64,000 nt of DNA from Hydrangea macrophylla (taxonomy: Eukaryota > Streptophyta > Magnoliopsida > Cornales > Hydrangeaceae): positions 30,925,637 through 30,989,636 of the forward strand of contig CM066994.1 of NCBI GenBank assembly GCA_033977485.1, given 5' to 3'. The notes under the pieces were generated by a model. It was not told the origin of the DNA and did no database searches. It saw only the letters and a list, made by a program, of their open reading frames with translations. The stretch's first letter is position 1. Each line of letters starts with the position of its first letter. A program made the position numbers and the translations under genes. Below are positions 23,145-33,584 of the stretch, piece by piece.

Positions 23145-26100
23145 AGCAAACTCACACCCCCTGCCTTCATTCTTTGCACTAAGACCACACACTCGCTCTC
23201 TGTCACTCTCTGCTCTCACCCACAACCAAAGGAGAAGGAGGAGTGGAGAAGAAGAAGATGATCAAAGTAGAGAGGAAAAGAGAACCCGAGACTGATTTGG
23301 TAAACCCTACTCCCCTCTGTTTATCTTTGTATTTATTATACACCTCACACACACCCCTACACCCCCCATGCATGAACCAAATAGAGCTTGAGGCTCTCGG
23401 CTCACCCTGAAACTCCATTAAAGCTCCTCACCGGAGCTTGGATTTTCAAATATCACTAGACCACCTAAAAATGGTACCAAACAGACCCTTATAGTCCCAG
23501 ATACACCCCCTAAGAATAGTTTTTGTTTTAGACCACGTTTGGTCAGCCATGCAAGGCATTATCCTCAAGAGAACCAAAAGGAATAATCCACTGGTTCGAA
23601 CCTTAAACGAATTAACCATGAATCCATCTTATACTATGTGATAGAGGGCCCCATTCTAGTCCTTTTGGCGTTGGAATCACGTATTTCTATGGAGAGGATG
23701 AAAAGTTATGGCCCTTGGAAATTCTCCGGCAACCCGCGACTCACCGGCGACGAAGCTTTGCGGAAGAAGAAGGTAGTGACCCTAATAGCTTTCGAGTTAT
23801 AACACTCGGATGTGGGTCGGGTTTGGGTTGGGTTGATATGTATGTATATATGGATTGGGTTATTGGATCGGGTCGGTTCTATTTAAATCCATGGATTTTT
23901 CTACTTAAATGAAACGACGCCATTTTGGGTACAAGTCGGGTCGGGTTTAAACCGATGTGTCAGTGGGTTGGACTCTTTTGAGTCTTTATACAAACTATCC
24001 ATTTTGCTAATGGATCGAGTCGGTTTGACTTGTGAACTATTAAACCTGGACTCTTCTGAGTCAATAAACGGACTATCCGTTTGATTCGGGTCAGTTTGGT
24101 TTGACCTGCGAATAATTATTAATTATTCTGTTAATCCTAATTAGTGTTTTAATGAACCGCGTTAGTAATATTTAGTATTTTTTAAATATTCTGTTAAGTA
24201 ACATTAGCACTTTTTGAATATTTATTTGATAGTAATAAATTGTTATTAGTAATTATAAATAGTTTTAAATTATTTGAAAATAGTTTTAAATGCTAAAATT
24301 AAGTTTTAAATATTCTGAAATATTATCTTAAATAACATTTGCATATTCTGAAAATTATGATTATTTATTACATACTACACTTATTATTATTTAGTTTAAA
24401 TAAATAACAAGAGTTAGTTTTGAATTAAAATAATTAGGTAATAAATACCTAATGACCATTTTAAATATATGGGAAAAATATATAAATTACCCCAAGACTT
24501 AATGCCTTCGTTTTATAAATAATTATTTATAAAACTCAAACCTTAGTATTTTTAATTATTTTTATGTATCCGTTTGGTGGTCTTTTGTTAATTTAAATAC
24601 TAAATCAATTTTAAAAATTTTGAGAAAAATACCCCTAGCCTATTTTAATGTCTAGTATTAAATAAAAATATTTTTAAGGACCAAATGTCTTCCTAAAATA
24701 TATTTTATAATTATAAGACTCCGTAGACTATAATTATGTAATTAGGACTTCAATAATTCGTATTAAATAAACCGTAGCTCAGAAAAATACGCGATTAGTT
24801 CCCAAATTCCTAGAATGACATGTAGATCTGTTTTCTTAAGTTTACTGACTTTCTGACTCAGTTGAAAATACAGCTTGCTATTAGGGCCCACATTGGTATA
24901 AGAAACACAGCCTTTTACATGACGGACTCCGATTTGAGTTTAGTCAATGGCATTAGACCCAAAATGATTTCAAGATCATTATGTTGGCGTTTATGAACCC
25001 ATTTGGCACAATTATCATTATGCCCTTGTGAATAAATGAATGTTAATCGTCATTTTATAAATTGATATGAATTGTAGGGACCGAAGCTATTCTTGTATTC
25101 ACGAATTTGCATCGAGGTGAGTCGTCCTAACTCACTTGGTATATTATATAAATACTTCATATGTATTATATGAATATCCCGTGTGTCTTGTGTGGTCATA
25201 TTTTATGAGTATTATATATGCGTAAGTTAAAGATAAACTGTTTATATGAAAACACATGTCTAGATAACTATACTCCATGCATAATTGATAATTGTTGTTA
25301 TGATTCATGCTTGTTATATTATACGTCATACACTCGCATGAACACTCATATGAACGTTGTCGAATCGTGATGTCAAAGTTGATGTATGTATGGTTAGTCT
25401 AAGAGACCAACCTAGTTATATTATCATACATGTTTGAGTGGATCAGGGTGGTCCAAGTAGTACTATCAAATCAATGGTTACAAGTTATAAAGCTGTTGCA
25501 GCCCCGAGATAAGGTGATGATAGCTCAAGTACCCATTTGAATGAATATGGTCAAGTCACAAGAGTTGGTGTTTTACAAGCTATTGCTGCCCCGGGCTAAG
25601 GTGACGATAGCAAAATGATCGATCAAGTCTGGAATACAATGGTTACCACTTATAATGTTATTGCGGCCTCGGGCTAAGGCGACGATAGCACTTTAACTAT
25701 TCTATTCCATAGGCAAGGTCACGAGGACCTAAGAGTAAAATGATTACACTCTTTTAAAACCAAAATTACTACTACGGCCCTAGGCAAAGGCGACGATAGT
25801 AACGTAATCATTTCGCTCTAAGCTAACGGTGTTACACTGGTAATGTAACAAGTTACATGAGCCAGTTGTAGCGTCTGAAATTCTAAGGTGATCGAGTAAA
25901 GTCGAATATATCAATGATGCATTGTGTCGTTACTGTCTCACTCATATTCTCATATCATTCTTGTTAAAGATCATACTTATCAAATGTTTAGTTCAAGGCA
26001 TTGTTGTATTTGTATATTATTACTTGTATTAGGAGTGATCGGTTAGGTCAACTCGCTTAGCTTCAAAAGCTAACGACTCTACTGCCCTGGACATATTCCA

Positions 26101-26567
26101 TCTAGGTTATAATGAAGAAGCCTATCCAGGCAACTATGAAGAAGGATACCCTGATCCTCACGAGGGAGACTATCAGGAAGGTTACCCTGAGGGGGACTAT
26201 TCAGAAGAGTACACTGATGAAGCGCATGGATATGCCAGCTGAACGGAAGAATCTAGTTTATTATTATTTTAGGATTTCGCTTATGCTCTAAAACTGTCTT
26301 TTGTCTATTGTAATGATTTGAGTGACGTCGATCGTCCGAACTTATATTTTTGTGGTTTTCATTTGGAACTGTTGTAATAGCTTAGTACCAAACGCTTAAA
26401 AGTTCCCCCATAAATACCATTAGACTTTTTGTATGTTTCCTACTTATGTCATAACCATGTTAGAATGCTTACAAGGACATGTTAGTCTTATGTAACTAGT
26501 CATTGCTCACGGATCCAGAAAGAAAAATTTCATTTCCCTCTAATTTTTGCTACTCCGGTGCGTGATA
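22652..26567 (+). repeat. 3' LTR of the chromovirus, about 3.9 kb
   Basis: It starts TGTAATACCCGTAAAATTTC after the PPT. The end is placed at '..GCTACTCCGGTGCGTGATA', where clade members usually read ..CGTGACA, so the last bases look mutated. Inside lie a (GA)n run (23103-23141), a strongly AT-rich middle (24100-24850) and a tandem array (25480-25830). The ORFs at 23019-23418 arise from the (GA)n and low-complexity flanks and are not genes. Confidence 0.75.
25480..25830 (+). repeat. four-copy repeat within the chromovirus LTR
   Basis: A core resembling GCCCCGGGCTAAGGTGACGA followed by TAGC occurs at about 25501, 25590, 25667 and 25778, with intervals of 77-111 bp. Flanking text ('ggttaca..ttataa') is also shared. 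The third and fourth units are more diverged. Confidence 0.75.
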
Positions 26568-27128
26568 AATTGGCCTCGCATATGTGGGTTAAATGACAGT
26601 ATTATCCCCACATAAAGGGGTTAAACCCAAAATTAACATCACCGAGTAGGTTAAGTGTCAATATTTTTGATTAATTTTAGAATTTTCATCAGTTTTGAGG
26701 GTAATCTTAACAGTTTCACTTTAATCCAAAACCAACTGGGGTAAAGTGTAAATTGTCTAACCACAGGGGTGTAAAATGTAATTAACCCTCTTTACTATTT
26801 GTAGTTTTTAGAGCATATACAATGCACATGTGTAAAGCTTGGCTAATAGCCTTAATGTTATGCTTCCTAATTTTTGTATCACAAATGTAGTTTTCAATAC
26901 ATGTAGCAGTGGAGTGGGACCACCCTCAATAATGGTAAGATCACTTCAATATTATTCACTGAAAATTAAGTGATTCGACTGCCACATGGTGAAATCACAA
27001 TTCCAATGCAAATTTGGAAAGCATAGAATTACTCGTCAAACTGTAACATGATCCTTCCAAAATATAAGATTGGTGTATATGTTTTAAGCTTCCTCCTATA
27101 ACCACTCGAGTTTTCAAATAGTAATTGA
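26568..27128. other. intergenic stretch with a small fold-back
   Basis: No gene is visible. 26900-26988 is a short inverted repeat (CATGTAGCAGTGG ... CGACTGCCACATG), related to the one at 61149-61234. The remainder is AT-rich and unassigned. Confidence 0.45.
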
Positions 27129-28150
27129 TGTTGGCAAAATCAAATTCTTATTTAGCCCTATTAAAAATGTAGCATTTGGAAGTAGGGTGTCGAGTCCACA
27201 GGGATTGATACAAGAACAATGTTTGGGAAATTTAGAAACTAATTATAATGCTAAAAGAAAGAAATAAGAAAAGATGATAAAGAAAAAGGAAAAAATAGAC
27301 TTTGCGTCTTTGGGGTGTTTGTTTGGTTTTTAGAGGATAAAAAGGAAAACTAATCTAAATAAGCAATATGTTAGGATCATTCCCCCCATCTTGGGTCACA
27401 ACAAGATGAAATGAACTAATGTTTCAAGCGCATCCTAAGGTAACATTTCATTGTGGCATATTATCAAACACAAGGAGTGCATCTATGTGTTAAATGAAAG
27501 GAGCTTTGAGATTTTCATAGAAACAGATTTGAAGCTAACGTTTGACTATCAAGGATGCATGACATATAAGATGAAGCCTCTATGGCTTCTAATCCGAATG
27601 ATTTGTCCACCCTACATTAACTAATCTACTTGGTGGATAAATCACATATGAAGCCTTCAAAAGGTAGTATTTAAAACCCAAGAGTTTGAACAATCAAAGA
27701 TGCTTGACATCAAAGATGAAGACTCCAAGTGTTAAATACCACACACAACATTTATCAAACACATGGAGTGCAAAACACAAGGTTACATAATATTCCATAT
27801 GAAATACATTTGTGTAAGATTCAAAATCTAAGTTTGGACAATCAAAAATGCAATACAAATAAGATGAAACCTTTGGTTTTGAATTCTACACAAATGAACC
27901 CTAGAAATGCTACAAAATTAAATCCAAGAGCTCATGATCCACAACCTAAGTAAATCTAACTAATAATGGAAAACATAGCAATATCATCAAAGGAAAAGAG
28001 ATAGAAAATATACCTAGCTATTAAAACTTCAAATGATTGCTTCAAGTTTACAAAAATGGAGAAGAAATGGAAGGGAACCCAAGTGGGTTCCGAAATGAGA
28101 GCAAAGAACCCTAAAAACTAACTATCCCCTAAAAAACAACAACTCTTTCT

Positions 28151-28158
28151 ATTTATAC
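28151..28158 (-). promoter_or_regulatory. TATA box of Athila LTR A
   Basis: The minus strand reads TTTGTATAAATAGAAAGAG, about 480 bp into the LTR and just downstream of the palindrome cluster. Confidence 0.55.
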
Positions 28159-28207
28159 AAATACATAAGAATGGCAAACTTGTAAATAAAAGAGGGGAAA
28201 AACTGCA

Positions 28208-28396
28208 GGGGCGGATCGATCCAAGGCAAACAGGCCGGATCGATCCGCTATTTCAAAACGCAAGCAGAATCTTCGTCTAAAATCGCAGATCGATCCGCGT
28301 GTAAAAGCCGGATCGATCCGACGTTGCGAGAAGACGTCTCCAGGTCCTGGGGAAGTAGCGGATCGATCTGCCTAAAGAACCCAGATCGATCCGGCC
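28208..28396 (-). repeat. cluster of six CGGATCGATCCG palindromes
   Basis: Copies lie near 28210, 28233, 28284, 28309, 28358 and 28381, each 10-12 bp around GATCGATC with one or two mismatches at the ends. They lie in U3, upstream of the TATA box in the transcribed direction. Confidence 0.8.
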
Positions 28397-28632
28397 CCCC
28401 AGAAATGCATTTTTGTCCCTTTCTTTTAGTGAAGCTTCCAAAAGATTGGGTCCAACTTCTACCCATGTTCCAAAACATCTACAAGAAAGAGAGTTTTATT
28501 AGCAAAAAGTGAACAACAACAAGAACAACAAAAGCACAATTTATCCATGAAATCTCCCGGTTTAAGTGATAATTCGTGCCCAATAAGAGTAAAATCATGA
28601 AGTTAAGAATGAAATATTGGACACGAATCACA

Positions 28633-28643
28633 CCCCCCAACTA
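28633..28643 (-). promoter_or_regulatory. polypurine tract of Athila element A
   Basis: The minus strand reads AGTTGGGGGGTG immediately before the LTR start, preceded by the stem-like TTGCTAAAAGACTAGCAA. Confidence 0.65.
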
Positions 28644-30255
28644 GCATGTTGCTAGTCTTTTAGCAACAAAACTAAATACCAGGAGATTCAAGAATAACCT
28701 TGTACAACAATTTATTTAAAATGAAAGATAAACCGTTTTCGTGGGGAACACGATTGCATTGAGCATATGCAACAAGCCGTTAAACCTCTAGGTTACCCGT
28801 AGAGAAGGAGTGTTGTCTCCGGAGGGTTCTTGGAATGATACCCACAAACATTTTTTTTCCTCATGATAGTTGCCCAACCGACACTCAACATAGTCCCAAG
28901 AATTTTCAAAAGATTTTAGCACATGACACGCAAATCCAAAAAATTCTCAAACTATCAAGGTTATTAGATAGACTTCATTAAGCTCAATCTTGGATGCGTG
29001 TGTGGTGTGAAGTGCATAACTACAAACTATCAAGAAGACGACAATGCTTTCATAATCCGAATTTCATTCAAAACGCGCTTCAATTCAATTCTCTCCGGTA
29101 TTACACTCTAAAAATGAATCACACAAAATGGGTAATACACTCGGGGCATGCGGGCAAACAGACTAATGAAAATGGATATCAAAGCCACGCACATGCCAAT
29201 GATGAAAAACATAAGCGTGAAAAATGAGTAAAAATTCATCTCATGAAAGATACCATTCACTAGAGGATGTGAAATAACTCAAACTACTTGTCATGATCGT
29301 CTCAAACTCCGAATCACAAAACTTGAGAATCAACTAGGACCTTGAAAGGGTTGTAAAGTAGGAAAGGGTTATGAGGTGACGGACAAGGGGGAAGAAAGTG
29401 AAGTGTTTGGGTACAAACTTGGGATTCATTGGAAAGCATGGATACAAATAACCACAAGAGATGAATCATCCACAAATATTTCTTTAAGGCTCAAAAGAGA
29501 AGTACAATTGACTATGAAGCTCTTTTTTTCTTTTCTTTTCTTTTTCTTATTTTTTTTATTTTTTTTATTTTTTTATTTTTTTATTTTTTTATTTTTATTT
29601 TATTTTTTTAGCTTCTTTTCTTTTCTTTTTCTTTGTACTCTCACAACAACACGATTCAATCTCTTTTGCAACCTTACAAACACGATCTCATGCCAAGATA
29701 AAGTAATTCAAATGCGGATATGGAAGATATATGGTTAAGTGAAGGAAGGGTATATGTGGTTGAGGCTAGAAATGGTGAAAAGATCCTAAAATTATTTCCT
29801 CGAACAATGTGATTCTTTGTTCTCCACTACAATGACAAGCAAGCAAGAATTTTACATTCCACCAAATAATTCCTCTAATGAACAATCAAGCAAGAAGATG
29901 ATATTATCTACGACTTTTATATGTTTTTCAAAAAGGGAGAATTGAAGTATGTAACGCTCAACAATGGAGAAAAGGATCTAAAGCTCACAAAAGTAAAGTC
30001 TCCACAAATGTTTCAAACAATTTTCGGGTAACAATTATATTAAACATCATCCTAATACAAGTAGTCATGCAACCTGCTCGATAATCCAAGATTTGAAATT
30101 CATGAAATTTACTATAATCAAGATAGTCACAGAACTAATGGGATTCAACAAGTGTCGCATACTAATATCGAAAGAAAACTCAAGACAAGCGTCATCGCTT
30201 GGCATTAGAACGAGGTAACTATACTAAAATGATCAGAAACCTTTGTTTAATCCTC
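28644..30255 (-). other. non-coding 3' region of Athila element A
   Basis: No supported ORF. It contains a T-rich (plus strand) / A-rich (minus strand) low-complexity tract at 29520-29610, which alone creates the 120-aa plus-strand ORF at 29376-29738. The rest resembles the long untranslated region that Athila elements carry between the last ORF and the 3' LTR. Confidence 0.5.
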
Positions 30256-30259
30256 AAGT

Positions 30260-31440
30260 CTAATCCTTACCCTCAAGTCTAATCCTGGCCTCTCTCTCCT
30301 CCAAAAGAAACTCATGAATAGTCGGGAGAGGCGCAGAAGAAGACTCTCCTTGGGTACGAGCCTGAGAGCTCTGTCTCAACTCAAATCTCGCCACCTCCTC
30401 AACAGGTTCTATCTGCTCCTCCGAATCATGCTCCTCAGCCTCTGTGGGCGTCCCAGAAGCAGCACCCTCAGTATCGGTGCCTCCTCCTCTCCTCCTCTTC
30501 TCTCCAACTTTTGCCTTGCCTTTGCCCCGCCTCTTTCTCTTTTGTGCCTTGGACCGACGGGAAGCAGTCTCGTCAAAATGGCTGCGAGACTAAGCACTCA
30601 CATCGCCCGCCAATGGAATGATACCCGCATGCTCAATAACCCTGTGAATGGCCCAAGCACCCTTCAGGTGCTTCTTAGCCTGAATGTAGCGAGTAGGGTG
30701 CCTCATGAAATCAATGTAGAGGCGAGGCAAAAAGACAGGCTGCCGTGTCCCAATCGCATATAATACTCGGGCATACCACGCTGCAATTTTCTCCCGATAG
30801 GATGTCACTAGGAGGCAATTGCTGAGGGCGAGGTGCAGCATATGATAATTATCTGTAAGGTAGACATTAGGAATAAGAGCCTCCATTTGACATTAGGTCA
30901 AATGGCTTGGCTTTGTGATACCCGGTGATAGGGTTCATTGTCTAGCCCTGAAACAGAAGAAAAAAATAAAGAAACATTAAAACAGGGAAACCAGAAAAGG
31001 AAAATGAAACTGTCACACTTCGATCGATCGATTGAGAATATTGTAGGTTCGATCGATCGATCGAAAGGATGCTGGGTTCGATCGCTCGAAACCAGTTCGA
31101 TCGATCGAACACAGCGCAGTGGCAGCATTGACGATTGAGAACGGTAAGAGCCCAAAAGCAACAAATATATCAAGAAAACTAAGAAAAGCGATTAAATAAC
31201 CAATAGGGGCATCCCATATGAATATGAAATGGAAAGAAAAAAACGAGGGGGTTCTCGGGGCCTCACCTCGAGAAACGCGCCGAGTAGAGGATGAGAGTTA
31301 TGAGGATGATGATCAGGGAGACCGGTTGCTCCTCAATTGGTGTGGTTGGAAGTGGGTGTCCAAAAATTGCGTGCGTCGCCCTCTGTGTTCAATCGCTTGA
31401 GGAGGTGAGGGAAAGAGAGAAATTGATGAAGTGTATAGAC
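30260..31440 (-). pseudogene. Athila-type env-like / extra ORF with its own leader and intron
   Basis: The main frame runs from ATG 30886 to the TAG at 30260-30262, with one in-frame TAG at 30590-30592. The N-terminal half ('YHMLHLALSNCLL', 'WYARVLYAIGTRQPVFLPRLYIDFM') resembles the plant-transposon domain of Athila third ORFs. The C-terminal half is a basic 'KRKRRGKGKAK' tract, then acidic and Ser/Thr-rich, with a charged end. A splice acceptor (..TTCTGTTTCAG) lies at 30951. A candidate leader exon ends at 31275 (..TTTCTCGAG/GTGAGG), with a TATA-like TGTATTTAAAC upstream near 31450. The intron and upstream region carry TCGATCGATCGA palindromes. It looks like an internally promoted, spliced ORF. 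Domain assignment is moderate and the exon model tentative. Confidence 0.5.
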
Positions 31441-31582
31441 GACGCTTCGTTTAAATACAGGCTTCGATCGCTTGAGATGTTTCGATCGATCGAACCTTCG
31501 ATCGATTGAGACCTCCTAAAGCGCTCGAGGTTCCGATATTCTCGATCGATCGAGATACTTTCGATCGATCGAACAAAGAAAT
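31019..31582 (-). repeat. two clusters of TTCGATCGATCGAA palindromes
   Basis: Cluster 1 (31019-31112) lies inside the candidate intron of the env-like ORF; cluster 2 (31462-31582) lies just upstream of the TATA-like box. Together they hold about nine copies of the GATCGATCGAA-type 10-12-mer, some reduced to GATCGCTCGAA. The same motif occurs in two clusters in the LTR at 38660-40276, also on either side of a TATA box. Confidence 0.75.
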
Positions 31583-31901
31583 TTTACAATAACCCTGATT
31601 TGAGAAATTACACCCCTCTAACTAACCAACACTGGTACAGATATACAGAATAGTGATAAACAGTGCATTGACAGAACATGTAAGCCAAAAACATCATCCT
31701 CATAGTAGAAAATTTGCAAATTTATATAAATAAATCCTTAAAATAGCATCCACTTGCAATATTAATGGCCCCAACATGGTCGTTAAAACCTTATTAAAAG
31801 AGAAAACTAAAATAAAGCTGAAATTAACAAAACGTTGTCTAAGAATACACTCTAATTGATGAAAGAAATATGAGATGACATAAAACAATTGGAGTGAAAC
31901 A
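31583..31901. other. unassigned spacer between Athila parts
   Basis: An AT-rich stretch with no supported gene or repeat. The join between element A (27.1-31.4 kb) and element B (31.9-40.3 kb) probably lies here, but I cannot place it. Confidence 0.4.
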
Positions 31902-32845
31902 CTATTCTTCAAGCAAAAAGATTCCATCTTCCACAACCTCTTTCTCTGCCGGAAATTCAAATGTAGAGTCTGAACTTGATGATTCCCTATCCCAGAACAA
32001 GCAGAAAGTAGCGAGGACATCATTGAGCAAGTCCGAACTCTCTAAGGAATTGATTCCACCGACAACAGGGGATCCGGATGGAGACAAGGATAACGGAGTG
32101 TAATTTCGCATCGGATGTTCCTCTTGCGGCGGAGTTTCCGGGGACCTTATGTATGGTCCAACTCCATGAAAAAGTTGATGTGGAAGGTACAACGGCGGAA
32201 ATGGTGGATTCATAGTGATATTTTCTGACAAAGGAAAACAAAAACGAAACGGAGAAAATAAATTAACTAGAGCAAAAGAAGAAACAAACAGGAAGAAGTA
32301 AATAAAGCAAAAACAAAAAGAAAAAGAAAGGAATGTGACTCAGAGTTAACCTCAGTATTGGCCAGATATTCCCAGGTGCACTAGCAGGTAAAGGGCATTG
32401 AAGCCTGAACAACAAGTAACTGCAATACTCATAGATGTAGGGAACCACATGGATGACCATGAAGTCGTCAACATATGTGAAAACAGCATTGTGGCGTTTG
32501 GGCACCACATCTTGTAAGTCCTCTTCCTCCCATGGCTCCCACATGGAGTCATTTTTCCACTATTCCATCAAAGCGTCATCGACCTCCCACACATCATATC
32601 CTTCAGGCTCTCCCTCCTCTGCAGGGAGTTCCATGTGTGTAAATGGGTTGATATGGAAGAGAGCAGGATCATATGGGATGTATCCGTGGGTTAAGTCAAC
32701 AACGTCATCGGCTCCTGGCCCTTGGTATGGAGATAAGCAGAATGCTATTTCATCAGCAGTCCACAGTAGGTTCTGATATTCTGAATCAACCCATGACCCT
32801 ATCGAGTGAACATCGTCATCTCTCATGGTGGACAGCCTACACGAG
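31902..32845 (-). pseudogene. extra ORF downstream of Athila pol, with predicted intron
   Basis: Same strand as pol and immediately after it. A splice acceptor (..TACCTCGTGTAG) lies at about 32845, then ATG in 'MRDDDVHSIGSW'. The first exon (about 32843-32361) encodes an acidic protein ('PAEEGEPEGYDVWEVDDALME'), one TAG at 32560, then 'WEPWEEEDLQDVVPKRHNAVFTYVDDFMVI'. A donor (..ATACTGAG/GTTAAC) and acceptor (..CCTTTGTCAG) delimit a possible 118-bp intron (32360-32243). The last exon encodes 'MNPPFPPLYLPHQLFHGV' and a Ser/Glu-rich tail to a stop at 31902. I do not recognise the protein. The 'YVDD' here is not in an RT context. It is probably the product of a spliced subgenomic RNA; its function is unknown. 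Confidence 0.5.
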
Positions 32846-32972
32846 GTAAAATTGGAATAGCAGATTATGATCAAGATCAAACTCAAAAAGAAATAAATAA
32901 ACAAAAGAACAAACAAAATGAGAAACAGCTAAAGAAAAAATACAACAACATTGTGAAATACACTCGAGCGTT

Positions 32973-33584
32973 CTAGGTGGAGGCATAGTCGGGTTCATCC
33001 AGTTGGATGTGCTCGACCTCGGGTTGGAAATCTTCTAAGAACGGTTTTATCCTTTGGCCGTTGACCTTGAAACTTTCATCATTATTAGGATTAAATAACT
33101 CCACGGCCCCATGTGGAAAGACAGATTTGACTGTGAAGGGTCCTGTCCACCGGGATCGGAGTTTGCCTCGGAAGAGATGAAGGCGCGAATCGTAGAGTAA
33201 AACTTTCTGCCCAGGCTCAAAAGATTTACGAAAAAATGTTCTGTCATGGGAAGCCTTCAACCGTTCCTTGTGGAGTTTGGCATTGTCATATGCATCTCGT
33301 CGAATTTCTTCCAGTTCTTCTGCCAACTGCAGTTTCCGGAGATGTCCTCCCTCTTTAATGTCGAAGTTTAATGAGCGTGTTACCCAATATGCTTTATGCT
33401 CAATTTCAAAGGGGAGGTGACATGCCTTACCATACACTATCCTATATGGAGACATTCCTAGATTTGTCTTGTAAGCAGTACGATATGCCCAAAGAGCATC
33501 AGTCAGTTTATAGGCCTAGTCTTTTCTGTTGAAACTAATCGTCTTTTTAAGTATATGTTTGATTTCACTGTTAGCCAACTCCTC
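32973..33584 (-). pseudogene. Athila integrase, C-terminal part (element B)
   Basis: This continues the frame of 33585-35993 after the stop that follows 'YRQTNG'. It reads 'EELANSEIKHILKK' (holding the third catalytic acidic residue), a second stop before '[18 protein letters not shown]', then '[25 protein letters not shown]' and a C-terminal DNA-binding domain ('[29 protein letters not shown]'). It ends 'EPDYAST'. Two nonsense changes separate it from the main pol frame; otherwise it is well kept. Confidence 0.9.

Larger units (their letters stand above)
27129..28632 (-). repeat. 3' LTR of an Athila-type element (A)
   Basis: On the minus strand it begins TGTGATTCGTGTCC directly after a G-rich polypurine tract. 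It ends near 27129 after the Athila-like 'CCCTGTGGACTCGAC' block (27205 region). It contains a TATA box (minus strand, 28151-28158), a cluster of CGGATCGATCCG palindromes, and three rough repeats of 'CAATCAAAGATGCTTGACAT..AGATGAAGCC' (27545-27870). The left end is approximate. Its sequence does not match the Athila LTR at 38660-40276, so the two belong to different elements or families. Confidence 0.65.

Noticed and set aside
23019..23261. Small ORFs with Arg-Glu or Ser-Leu repeats
   Set aside because: Both are translations of a (GA)n/(CT)n microsatellite in the chromovirus LTR.
29376..29738. 120-aa ORF with a very hydrophobic Phe/Leu stretch
   Set aside because: The hydrophobic part is a translated poly-T tract; this is not a membrane protein gene.
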